Shown in pieces: positions 52,188 through 60,292 of a stretch of 64,000 bases of DNA. The DNA comes from Clostridiales bacterium (GTDB lineage: Bacteria; Bacillota; Clostridia; Christensenellales; CAG-138). How positions within the stretch are numbered: the stretch's first letter is position 1; every line of letters starts with the position of its first letter. Location of the stretch: assembly GCA_004554165.1 (NCBI GenBank), contig SFNQ01000005.1:1-64000 (forward strand). The letters run 5' to 3'. Below the pieces are notes generated by a model that did not search any database, was not told the origin of the DNA, and saw nothing but the letters and a program-made list of their open reading frames with translations. Both the position numbers and the translations under genes were made by a program.

Positions 52188-54079
52188 TCGGCGTAATCCT
52201 CAACCACCGCTACCGCATTGTCGAGCTCGTCGGCACAGGCGGCATGGCCCAGGTTTATCGTGCGGTAAATCTGACCACGAAAAAATATGTGGCCATCAAA
52301 ATGCTGCGGCCGGAATACCGCGACAATCCGGAGTTTCTGCGCCGTTTTGAGCGGGAAGCGAAGGCTGTGCTGCACCTGTCGCACGAAAACATCGTGCACG
52401 CCTACGGCGTGGGCCAGTACGAGGGCATGCCCTATCTCATTCTGGAGTATGTGGAGGGCCGCACGCTCAAGGAGATTGTTCAGGAACACGGCCCCATGCC
52501 GCAGAAAACCGCCGTCAATATCTGCAATCAGGTGCTGGACGCGCTTTCTGCCGCCCACGCCGCAGGCATCATCCACCGGGACGTGAAATCCCAGAACGTC
52601 ATCGTGACCGCCAGCGGCAAGGCCAAGCTCACGGATTTTGGCATCGCCCGGGACGCGGCGGCAAGCACCGTCACCTTCGCGGGCTCGACGGTGCTCGGCT
52701 CTGCACACTACATCTCCCCCGAGCAGGCCAAGGGCATGCCCGTGACCGCGGAAAGCGACATCTACTCCGCAGGCGTCATGCTCTATGAAATGCTCACGGG
52801 CACGGTCCCCTTCAACGGGGATACCACGGTTTCCGTTGCCCTCATGCATATCAACGACGAGCCCCTGCCGCCCATCGAGCTTGCGCCGAGCCTCACCCCT
52901 GCGCTCAACGAAGCGGTTCTCATCGCGCTGAACAAAGACCCGCTCAAGCGCTTCGACTCCGCGCGGCGGATGTCCAGAGCGCTTTCCCGCGCGCTGCGCG
53001 ATCCCCTCTGGCACCCGGCGACGGGACGCGAAACGCCCGGGGAAAACCCGCAGGATGATACGCTGACAAAGTATCGGACGCTGCTTTATCGCGAAGGCGC
53101 AGGCCGTCTGCACGGCGCATGGAAGATTGCGATTGTCGTTGGGGTGTTCATCTGCGTACTCATTGGCACCTTCCTTGCAACGCGCTCCACCTTCAGCGGC
53201 CGGTCCGATTCTCTGGCCGTGGTGCCGTCCGTGCTGAACAAAACCCTGGGGGAGGCCATGAACAAGGCGGAGGACTACGGCTTTGTGATCGACATTACGG
53301 AGTATGTGCCAAGCAGTCAGGCGGGCCAGGGTCTGATCCTGAGCCAGTCGCCCGGGGCCGGGCAAAACGCAAGGCCCGGCAGCGCCATCTCCGTGACGGT
53401 CAGCGCCGGACCGGACATTCCCTCGGTTCCCTCGCTGCTGGGAAAAACCTATGATGAGGCCGTCGCAGCTCTGGCGGAGGCTGGCCTGAGGGTTGGCACC
53501 ATTTCCTATCGGGTGTCGGATGTGGCGATCGGCTATGTCTGCGCGCAGACGCCCAGCGCAGGCACGGAGCTGGCGCGGGATGGCGAAGTAAACATCTCCA
53601 TCAGCGCCACGGCCATGAACATCTCCCGCATGCCCTCACTGCTCTCCATGTCGCTCACGGATGCGCTTGCAGCGCTGAACGACATGGGCTTTGCGCATAT
53701 TTTTCTCCGGTATGAAGGGAAGGACGGCAGCAGTTCCGCCACCGTGCTCCGCCAGCAGCCCTCGCCCGCGGAGAGCGTACCCATCAATATGAACGTGACG
53801 CTCACGCTTTCCGGCCATGCGCCGTCCGCCTACACTTCCGACATTGCCTACAACCTGGACATTTCGGAAAGCGGCACCTCCGTTATGGTGACCATTGAGG
53901 AGACGGTGGCGGGCGTGGCCGTAGAGCGGATTCTGTTTGAGCAGACGATGGAAAAGGGCGAGAAGGTTCCCGTTTCATTTACCGCTACGGCGGAAAACAG
54001 CGGCAGATATGAACTCATCCTCTATGTCAACGGCGCGGAAGCGCGCCGGCAGGACGCCAACTTTACCGCAAAGGAGTAG
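52184..54079 (+). CDS. prkC: PASTA-domain Ser/Thr protein kinase
   Basis: This is a 631-residue eukaryotic-like kinase. The kinase domain (1-275) has GTGGMAQVYRA, Lys in VAIKML, catalytic HRDVKSQNVI, DFGIARDAA and the APE-equivalent ISPEQAKG. A basic juxtamembrane segment follows, then one membrane helix (about 313-333, KIAIVVGVFICVLIGTFLAT). Three extracellular PASTA repeats (about 345-415, 416-483 and 484-547) presumably bind muropeptides or lipid II. An extra beta-type C-terminal domain (548-631) lies beyond the PASTA repeats. The start overlaps the phosphatase gene. Confidence 0.95.
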   Translation: MIGVILNHRYRIVELVGTGGMAQVYRAVNLTTKKYVAIKMLRPEYRDNPEFLRRFEREAKAVLHLSHENIVHAYGVGQYEGMPYLILEYVEGRTLKEIVQEHGPMPQKTAVNICNQVLDALSAAHAAGIIHRDVKSQNVIVTASGKAKLTDFGIARDAAASTVTFAGSTVLGSAHYISPEQAKGMPVTAESDIYSAGVMLYEMLTGTVPFNGDTTVSVALMHINDEPLPPIELAPSLTPALNEAVLIALNKDPLKRFDSARRMSRALSRALRDPLWHPATGRETPGENPQDDTLTKYRTLLYREGAGRLHGAWKIAIVVGVFICVLIGTFLATRSTFSGRSDSLAVVPSVLNKTLGEAMNKAEDYGFVIDITEYVPSSQAGQGLILSQSPGAGQNARPGSAISVTVSAGPDIPSVPSLLGKTYDEAVAALAEAGLRVGTISYRVSDVAIGYVCAQTPSAGTELARDGEVNISISATAMNISRMPSLLSMSLTDALAALNDMGFAHIFLRYEGKDGSSSATVLRQQPSPAESVPINMNVTLTLSGHAPSAYTSDIAYNLDISESGTSVMVTIEETVAGVAVERILFEQTMEKGEKVPVSFTATAENSGRYELILYVNGAEARRQDANFTAKE

Positions 54080-54084
54080 AGCGC

Positions 54085-54966
54085 ATGCAGCAGGGGCGCA
54101 TCCTCAAGGGAATCGGCGGCTTCTACTATGTTTTGCCGGAGGATTCCTCCGAAACCGTCGAATGCAAGGCCCGCGGGCGTTTTCGCATGGACGGACTGAC
54201 GCCCATGGTGGGCGACCGCGTACTCTTTGAAACGCAGCGGGAGGGGCATGCGCGCATCGCGGAGCTGCTGCCCCGCAAAAACGCGCTGATGCGGCCACCG
54301 GTGGCGAATATCGATCAGCTCCTGATCGTCCTCTCCGCCTCCGTCCCCGCGCCGGACTGGCTGCTGGCGGACAAGCTCATCGTGCAGGCAAAGCTGCTGT
54401 CCATCGAGCCCGTGCTGGTGCTCAACAAATGCGACGAAAGCGGGGCGGCGGTTCTTTCCGCCTTTGAACGGGATTATGCGGCGCACTTTCGCTGCCTGCG
54501 CGTTTCCGCCCGGCGCGGCGACGGCCTTTCGGCGCTGACCGACCTGCTTCGCGGCCGCGTCTCCTGCTTTGCTGGGCAGTCGGCCGTCGGGAAATCCTCG
54601 CTCATCAACGCGATATGCCCGGAGCTCTCCCTCGAAACGGGCGGGCTCTCCAAAAAGACAGCGCGGGGCCGCCACACCACGCGCCACGCGGAGCTCTGGC
54701 CCGCCTTCGGCGGCGCCATACTGGACACGCCCGGCTTTTCCCTGTTTGAGCCGGACTTTCTCGAACAGGACGCGCTGGATCGCTGCTATCCGGAATTTAT
54801 GGACCTCCCCGCGCAGTGCCGCTTTTTTGGCTGCATGCACATCAGCGAGCCGGACTGCGCCGTAAAGGAGCGGATTGCCGCAGGCGGCATGTCCCCCGCC
54901 CGCTATGAACGCTATACGCTGCTTGCCAGAGAATTTGAAACAAGGAGAAAACACCGCTATGATTAA
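54085..54966 (+). CDS. rsgA: Ribosome small subunit-dependent GTPase RsgA
   Basis: This 293-residue circularly permuted GTPase acts in late 30S assembly. An N-terminal OB fold (1-70) has GGFYYVLPED. The GTPase motifs appear in permuted order: LVLNKCDES (G4), then GQSAVGKSSLINA (G1), GRHTTRHAELWP (G2) and ILDTPGFSLF (G3). The zinc knuckle CRFFGCMHISEPDCAVK is near the C-terminus. It lies 5 bp after prkC and its end overlaps rpe. Confidence 0.95.
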   Translation: MQQGRILKGIGGFYYVLPEDSSETVECKARGRFRMDGLTPMVGDRVLFETQREGHARIAELLPRKNALMRPPVANIDQLLIVLSASVPAPDWLLADKLIVQAKLLSIEPVLVLNKCDESGAAVLSAFERDYAAHFRCLRVSARRGDGLSALTDLLRGRVSCFAGQSAVGKSSLINAICPELSLETGGLSKKTARGRHTTRHAELWPAFGGAILDTPGFSLFEPDFLEQDALDRCYPEFMDLPAQCRFFGCMHISEPDCAVKERIAAGGMSPARYERYTLLAREFETRRKHRYD

Positions 54967-55609
54967 AATTGCCCCCTCCATCCTCTCCGCGGATTTCGCC
55001 GCCATGGGCGAGGCCATAAAGCGCCTCTCGGACTGGGAGGCCGACTGGATCCATTTTGACGTGATGGACGGCAACTTTGTCCCAAACCTCACCTTCGGCC
55101 CGCCCATGTGCAAGGCGCTGCGGCCGCATACGCACCTGCCCATCGACGTTCACCTGATGGTGGAGCATCCGGGCGACTGGGTCGAGTCCTTCCACGCCGC
55201 TGGCGCGGACTGTATCACCTTCCACGTGGAGGCGGAACGGCATGTCCACCGGCTGTTGCAGCGCATCCGCGGTCTGGGGATGAAGGCCGGCGTTGTGCTC
55301 AATCCCGCAACCCCGGTCTGCATGGCCGAGCCGGTGCTGCCCTACTGCGATCTCGTGCTGCTGATGAGCGTAAACCCGGGCTATGGCGGGCAGAAATTCA
55401 TCCCCGAGACGCCGGAAAAAATCCGCGCCCTGCGGCGGAGCATCGAGGCGCGGGGCCTTGCCTGCGATATTGAGGTGGATGGCGGCGTGAACGCCGAAAC
55501 CGCCAGGCTCTGCGTCGATGCGGGAGCCACCATCCTCGTGGCGGGCAACAGCGTTTTTTCCGCAGAGGACCCGAAGGCCATGGTGCGGACACTGCGCTGC
55601 GGAAGGTAG
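54959..55609 (+). CDS. rpe: Ribulose-phosphate 3-epimerase
   Basis: This 216-residue TIM-barrel enzyme of the pentose phosphate pathway interconverts ribulose 5-phosphate and xylulose 5-phosphate. Motifs are IAPSILSADFAAMG, IHFDVMDGNFVPNLTFGP with a metal His and Asp, IDVHLMVEHP, LMSVNPGYGGQKFIP and EVDGGVN. AAGGAG precedes the ATG, and the gene overlaps rsgA by 8 bp. It ends the cluster. The thiN gene that often follows in relatives is absent. Confidence 0.96.
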   Translation: MIKIAPSILSADFAAMGEAIKRLSDWEADWIHFDVMDGNFVPNLTFGPPMCKALRPHTHLPIDVHLMVEHPGDWVESFHAAGADCITFHVEAERHVHRLLQRIRGLGMKAGVVLNPATPVCMAEPVLPYCDLVLLMSVNPGYGGQKFIPETPEKIRALRRSIEARGLACDIEVDGGVNAETARLCVDAGATILVAGNSVFSAEDPKAMVRTLRCGR

Positions 55610-55632
55610 CGCGATATTTTCAGCAATGCGAA

Positions 55633-55666
55633 GGGGCAGTCCGGCGTTTTTTTGCGGCGCTGCCCC
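55633..55666. terminator. Terminator between rpe and the convergent DUF4364 gene
   Basis: GGGGCAG (55633-55639) and CTGCCCC (55660-55666) pair, with GGCG/GCGGC partial pairing inside and a T-run in the loop. TGTTCTTTT follows on the plus strand. Confidence 0.6.
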
Positions 55667-55711
55667 CTGTTCTTTTCCTCTGCCTGCGACGCGCCCTCCG
55701 GCGGCGCGGTC

Positions 55712-56290
55712 CTACTGGTCGCCTTTCTCCTCCTCGGACGGCGGCTCTTCCTCATCCGTCTCGCCGGTCAGCAGGAGCTTTTTGAGAAGAAAACTGTAGA
55801 TTTCCTCGGAGGCCCGCTCCCAGTTGCGGCGAACGCGCTTTGCCATGGAGCGGGAGGCCAGCTTCATTTCAATATCGAGCACCACGTCGTTCTGCTCCAC
55901 GGCCTTCAGATGCACCCTGTACGCGCCGCCGTACAACTCCTCCATGGAGGTCAAAAGCTGCGTTTCCAGCCGCATGCTTTCCCGCGCCGCCTCGGCATAG
56001 GCGCTCAGCCGCTGGCGCAGCGAGAAGGGCAGGCTCTCTTCAAACATGGCCAGCGTACTCTCGCCGGGCGCGGTGATGCGGTAGCCCTGTCCAAAGGCTC
56101 GGGGAATGGCGGCCAGCAGCCCGTCCTCCTCCATTTCATACATGGCGGACTGAAAATCGAAATAGGACATGCAGTCGTTCTCCACCATGGCGCGGTAAAG
56201 CTGCTCGCGCATCAGGTCGATATTTGCGGAACGCGCAAAATAGAGGATGGTCAGTTTGTTTTTGGGTACGCCCCTGGCAAAAATCGGCAT
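55712..56290 (-). CDS. DUF4364 family winged-helix protein
   Basis: This 192-residue protein matches the clostridial DUF4364 family in start pattern (PKNKLTILYFARSANIDLM) and length. The first 80 residues (FDFQSAMYEMEEDGLL, GQGYRITAPGE) suggest a winged-helix, PadR/MarR-like DNA-binding fold. The second half is a beta/alpha region ending in an acidic tail (EEEPPSEEEKGDQ). It is possibly a transcription regulator with unknown target. The ATG at 56290 has GGGAGGAAG upstream. It has its own promoter and converges with rpe. Confidence 0.85.
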   Translation of the reverse strand: MPIFARGVPKNKLTILYFARSANIDLMREQLYRAMVENDCMSYFDFQSAMYEMEEDGLLAAIPRAFGQGYRITAPGESTLAMFEESLPFSLRQRLSAYAEAARESMRLETQLLTSMEELYGGAYRVHLKAVEQNDVVLDIEMKLASRSMAKRVRRNWERASEEIYSFLLKKLLLTGETDEEEPPSEEEKGDQ

Positions 56291-56370
56291 GCTTGCGCTT
56301 CTTCCTCCCGGTTGGTGCATCCGCGGGGCGGGAGCGGCGAGACGTTCCCGTACGCGGTGCTTCGGTCTAC

Positions 56371-56399
56371 ATTATAATATACCACCCGAAAGAAAACAA
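56371..56399 (-). promoter_or_regulatory. Promoter of the DUF4364 gene
   Basis: On the minus strand, TTGTTT (56394-56399), a 17-bp spacer and a perfect TATAAT (56371-56376) lie 81 bp before the start. Confidence 0.7.
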
Positions 56400-56488
56400 C
56401 GGAAAAACTCCCGCGGGCAAGGCACGTCCTTCTCCTTTGGGGATGGGCTGGCTGAGGCGCAAAATGTGCGGGCGAATTCTGCCCTTTC

Positions 56489-56517
56489 TTGTCAAGCGCG
56501 GGGAAGCCTGATATACT
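56489..56517 (+). promoter_or_regulatory. Promoter of the M15-type peptidase gene
   Basis: TTGTCA (56489-56494), a 17-bp spacer and TATACT (56512-56517) lie 44 bp before the GTG start. Confidence 0.75.
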
Positions 56518-56560
56518 GTCACTTGACGGCATTTATTCTTACTTTTGGGGGGTAACATTT

Positions 56561-57982
56561 GTGCGGAAATTTTCGGCAACAGTTGCGCTGCTCATCCTGC
56601 TCTGTCCGCCTGCGATGTTCGCGCTGGCGGATGGCGCCGCAGACGCGCCGGAGGACGGCTCGGCGATCTGCTACGCGCTATCCGGCGCTTCCTATGAGGA
56701 TGCGGCGCGCTTTACCACGGCGGAAGCGCTCCCCGGCGGCTGTTCCGCCGCAGACTGCGCGGCCTATCTGCGCGGCGAAGCGGACAGCGCGCTGACCGCC
56801 GCCGTTTCCCAGCGGCTCTATACCGACTCGCCGGAGAATACCGCGCGGGCGCTGCTGCGGCTTTCGGTGGGATACCCGCTTTACGGCGGGCTGTCCTTTA
56901 CCGAATGCCGCGAGATTCCCATGATAGACGACGGTTATGTGCTCGAACTGGACTGCAACTATAACCTGCACGGCTTCGTCACCTCCGATGCGCCGATCAC
57001 CAGCGTAACCGCAACCATCACCCATGGCGTGCACAACGGTTCGCTCTACCCCTATGTACGTACCGTCAGCTTCACGCCGGAGCAGAACATCACCTGTTAC
57101 GACATCAACGAGGTTCCGGAGGGCGGCAAGGCTTCGCTGAACAACCTCACCAAGTTTTCCAGCCTTCGGTATGGGCCGCAGACGCTGGTGATCACCGCCA
57201 CCTCCACCGAGCAGACAGAGCCCGTGGAGCTGGTGCGCGCCGACTTCACCATTGAAAAGCAGCGCTGGCTGCAGCTGGCGCAAACCTATTTTTCGGACAA
57301 TTACTCGCAGGCGCTGGCCTTTTTCGGCGATCCGGAGCGTTTTCTCTTCCGCTACCGCTGGCGCGGCGGACGCGGCATTGTTCTCGACCCGCAATGGCGC
57401 AGCGAATACCTGGTTGAGGACGTCTGGGGCCGGGTACACAAGGACGCACAGCCCTATTTTGAGCAGGCGCGACAGTATATCGACAATACCTTTTTCCGCG
57501 TAAGCGGCGCGGAGCACGATACGGGCGTCCTTCCGCTGTCAGAGCTTGTGATCAAAAACGACGGCACCTGCATTGCGCGGTTTATCTCCAGCCGCAAGTA
57601 CGTCAGCCATCATTCCCTGGGCACGGTTGTGGATCTGAACGCCGACCTGTCCCCCAACAAGCAGCGCGCCCGCAACCGCAGCATCATCTATGACGCTGTG
57701 AAAAACCACCTGGTCTACAACGGGATCAAAGCGGATGAGAACGGCACGAAATATTACGACTTTACCTATACCGGCGGTTATCGCAACGCGGTAAAGGAGG
57801 TTCCCCCGGAAATCGTCAACTATCTGCTGTATGAGCTCGCCTTCTATCGCGCAGGCTTCCGCTGGGGCTTCTACTTCGATTCCTCCGACGCCATGCACTT
57901 TACGCTGACCGAGTCCCGCCGCGAGTACTTCGAGGAGGGCGCCTACGCGCTGCGGAAGGTATACGAGTATATCGGAGACTGA
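56561..57982 (+). CDS. Secreted M15-family peptidase (D-Ala-D-Ala carboxypeptidase-like)
   Basis: This is a 473-residue exported protein. The start is GTG at 56561, with GGGGGGT upstream, and encodes a signal peptide (KFSATVALLILLCPPAMFALA). A middle region (about 60-270) is beta-rich and of unknown role, with NYNLHGFVTSDAPITSVTAT. The C-terminal domain has the M15 zinc pattern S-x-H-x2-G-x3-D in SHHSLGTVVD and the later His in SDAMHFTL, as in VanY/endolysin-type peptidases that trim peptidoglycan. It is monocistronic. The exact peptide specificity is not predictable. Confidence 0.82.
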   Translation: MRKFSATVALLILLCPPAMFALADGAADAPEDGSAICYALSGASYEDAARFTTAEALPGGCSAADCAAYLRGEADSALTAAVSQRLYTDSPENTARALLRLSVGYPLYGGLSFTECREIPMIDDGYVLELDCNYNLHGFVTSDAPITSVTATITHGVHNGSLYPYVRTVSFTPEQNITCYDINEVPEGGKASLNNLTKFSSLRYGPQTLVITATSTEQTEPVELVRADFTIEKQRWLQLAQTYFSDNYSQALAFFGDPERFLFRYRWRGGRGIVLDPQWRSEYLVEDVWGRVHKDAQPYFEQARQYIDNTFFRVSGAEHDTGVLPLSELVIKNDGTCIARFISSRKYVSHHSLGTVVDLNADLSPNKQRARNRSIIYDAVKNHLVYNGIKADENGTKYYDFTYTGGYRNAVKEVPPEIVNYLLYELAFYRAGFRWGFYFDSSDAMHFTLTESRREYFEEGAYALRKVYEYIGD

Positions 57983-58067
57983 GACGAAGCGGCGCAGGCA
58001 AAACCCTTTTTTTGAAGATAGAGTGCAGGCCCGCGGCCCGGCTTTCCGGCAGCGCGGGCGCAGAAAA

Positions 58068-58104
58068 GGGCGCAGGCAAGGGATATCCGCCCCAGCCTGC
58101 GCCC
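58068..58104 (-). terminator. Terminator after the AEC transporter gene
   Basis: GGGCGCAGGC (58068-58077) and GCCTGCGCCC (58095-58104) pair perfectly. On the minus strand TTTTCTG follows. The stem lies 24 bp past the stop of the transporter gene. Confidence 0.65.
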
Positions 58105-58127
58105 TCCGCGCTCCGTTCCATCCTCCT

Positions 58128-59069
58128 TCAGCAGAATCCCAGCGTTCGGAGCAGCACGATAAACAGATACATGGTCAGCAGGGAAGCCACGCTTGTGGCC
58201 GCAACCAGCTGCCCGGCAAGCTCCCCGTCGCCCCCCATCTGATATGCCATGGCCGAGGAGGAAACCGCGCAGGGGCCGGCAAACGCGGTCAAAAACGCGA
58301 TTAGCGTCACGCCGCGAAACCCCAGCAGCACCGCCAGCGGCAGGAAAACCGCCGGTACCGCCAGCAGGCGGACAGCCGTTACGATCGCCACGCACCTGCC
58401 GTTTTTCCGAAAGCCCCGCAGCGTAAGCGACGAGCCCACAACAACCATGGCAAAAGGCGTTGCCACACCCGCAAGCGTATTCAGCGGATCATGAACAAAT
58501 CCCGGCAGGCGGAACCCCGCAAGCCGCAAAACAAGCGCCAGCAGCGCCGCAAGGATGAGGGGATTTTTGAGTATCCTGAGGAGGATGTCCCGCGGCTTGG
58601 GCTTCCCGCCGCCGCCAAGCAGCGCAAAGTCGATCACCGCCAGCACATTGAACAGCGGCACAATGACCGCAATGAGAATACTGGCTTCTCCCGCCTTTTC
58701 CTTCCCAAAAAGCTGCACGGCATAGGCAAGCCCCAGCAGGACAAAATTGCTTCGATACAGGCCCTGAACCACCGTGGCCGCCACCGGCCGTTCCCGCACA
58801 AGCCGCGGCACGATCCACATCAGGACGGCAAAGAGGAGTCCATAGCTGCACAGCACGAACACAATCGCGCCAACGCTCTCGGAAAAGTTCAGCTCCGCGT
58901 CATAGACGTTCAAAAAAAGCGAAATCGGCAGAAAGGCTTTAAAAATCAGTCCGTTAAGCGGTGGGGCCAGCGCATCCGTAATCACGCCCGCCCTGCGCAG
59001 CAGCGCGCCCACCAGCATAAAAAAGTAAAGCGGCCAAAGCGCCGTTAAGGTCTCAAGAAAAATCTGCAT
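58128..59069 (-). CDS. AEC-family (auxin efflux carrier-like) transporter
   Basis: This 313-residue membrane protein has about ten hydrophobic segments arranged as two half-repeats. Family marks are LVGALLRRAGVI, the conserved NVLAVIDFA with the following charged loop, KNPLILAALLALVL and SSSAMAYQMGGDGELAGQLV, then AAT. AEC members export organic acids such as malate in lactic bacteria. The malate genes at 4.8-7.1 kb are far away, so no link is claimed. The gene appears to stand alone, with a hairpin terminator behind it. Confidence 0.88.
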   Translation of the reverse strand: MQIFLETLTALWPLYFFMLVGALLRRAGVITDALAPPLNGLIFKAFLPISLFLNVYDAELNFSESVGAIVFVLCSYGLLFAVLMWIVPRLVRERPVAATVVQGLYRSNFVLLGLAYAVQLFGKEKAGEASILIAVIVPLFNVLAVIDFALLGGGGKPKPRDILLRILKNPLILAALLALVLRLAGFRLPGFVHDPLNTLAGVATPFAMVVVGSSLTLRGFRKNGRCVAIVTAVRLLAVPAVFLPLAVLLGFRGVTLIAFLTAFAGPCAVSSSAMAYQMGGDGELAGQLVAATSVASLLTMYLFIVLLRTLGFC

Positions 59070-59218
59070 ATCCCATCCTCAAACGCCGGCCTCAGGGCAG
59101 GGGCGGACGCCGGGTCTCCTGCGGACAAAGCAGGCGGAGGCGTTCCCTCCCGGCGCAGTCCGCAGAATGCAGCGCAGCAGACTCCGCCGGTTCCCGGTCA
59201 ATGCGGGCGGCAGCGGCC

Positions 59219-59244
59219 AGACCGGCGTCTGGCAAGGCCGGTCT
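59219..59244. repeat. Inverted repeat between deoC and the AEC gene
   Basis: AGACCGGC (59219-59226) and GCCGGTCT (59237-59244) form an 8-bp stem 65 bp past deoC. No U-run is present, so it is a weak terminator candidate. The rest of 59070-59308 holds nothing supported. Confidence 0.4.
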
Positions 59245-59308
59245 GAACCTCCGCAACTGCGCAAAGCGGCCCGCGCCCGAATTTTGCCTCCTTCAGCGCG
59301 GCAACAGC

Positions 59309-59974
59309 TCACGCCCCGGCGCAATCCCCGGCAAACAGGGCGGCGGAACTGGCCCCGATTCTGGAGGCGCCCGCCTGGATCATCTCCTCTGCGGCCTGCC
59401 TCGTGCGGATGCCGCCGGATGCCTTCACGCCCATTTTCGGGCCCACGGTTTTGCGCATCAGGGCGATGTCCTCCGCCCTTGCGCCGCCGGTGGAAAAGCC
59501 CGTTGAGGTTTTGACAAAATCCGCCCCTGCCCGGGCTGCGGCCTGACAGGAAGCCACGATTTCCTCCTGCGTCAGCAGGCAGGTTTCCAAAATCACCTTC
59601 ACCAGCGCCCTGCCGCGGGCAGCCTCCGTCACAGCCGCAATGTCCTGCTCCACCAGCGACCACTCCCCCGCCTTTGCATGGCCGATGTTCTGCACCATAT
59701 CGATTTCCTCCGCGCCGTCCTCAATTGCGATGCGGGTTTCCTCCGCCTTTGCCAGGGACGACATTGCCCCCAGCGGAAAGCCTACCACACAGCAGGTCTT
59801 GATTCCGGTTCCCCGCAGGGCTTCACGGACGGTCTTTACAAAGCAGGAATTCACGCAAACGGAGCATGTCCGATAGGCCTTTGCCTCCTCGCAGAGACGA
59901 AGCACGTCTTCCCTGGTTGCCGTCGGCTTCAACAGGGTGTAGTCCACATATTCGGCAAGCCGATGCTGTTCCAT
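59309..59974 (-). CDS. deoC: Deoxyribose-phosphate aldolase
   Basis: This 221-residue class I aldolase cleaves 2-deoxyribose 5-phosphate to acetaldehyde and glyceraldehyde 3-phosphate in nucleoside breakdown. The start region is VDYTLLKPTATREDVLRLCE. The Schiff-base Lys is in GADFVKTSTGFSTGGA. The second Lys is in GVKASGGIRT, and KVILETCLL is also conserved. AGGAGG precedes the ATG at 59974. No other deo genes are adjacent. Confidence 0.95.
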   Translation of the reverse strand: MEQHRLAEYVDYTLLKPTATREDVLRLCEEAKAYRTCSVCVNSCFVKTVREALRGTGIKTCCVVGFPLGAMSSLAKAEETRIAIEDGAEEIDMVQNIGHAKAGEWSLVEQDIAAVTEAARGRALVKVILETCLLTQEEIVASCQAAARAGADFVKTSTGFSTGGARAEDIALMRKTVGPKMGVKASGGIRTRQAAEEMIQAGASRIGASSAALFAGDCAGA

Positions 59975-60236
59975 TTTTCTCTTTCCTCCTGAATTCTGTT
60001 TTTTCCGCGCGCGTCTGTCGCAGGCAAAACGGTTCTCTGCAACCGCCTTTCTCTGTATTTATTATAGCCCGTCCCCCTTTGCGCCGTCAACGAAGCGCGG
60101 AAGATTGCCGGGCAGCGGAGGCCGGAGCCGTGAGCAGGTGCAAACCCGGCGGCTTGCCTGCTGCTGTCGTCCCGTTTCGAATGAAGCCGGCGTTTTCTCT
60201 GCGTCCTGCTGCGCCGGCGGATGGTGCGTCAGAACG
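59975..60236. other. Intergenic region between deoC and groEL
   Basis: No gene and no strong promoter for deoC were recognised. The right end holds the groEL terminator. Confidence 0.4.
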
Positions 60237-60265
60237 CGAAAAAGTGGCCCGAGGCCACTTTTTCG
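60237..60265 (-). terminator. Bidirectional terminator after groEL
   Basis: A perfect 13-bp stem, CGAAAAAGTGGCC / GGCCACTTTTTCG, with loop CGA lies 28 bp past the groEL stop. The A/T ends give a U-run on both strands. Confidence 0.88.
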
Positions 60266-60292
60266 ATATACCATATTCCCTTTGGGTTCCGA

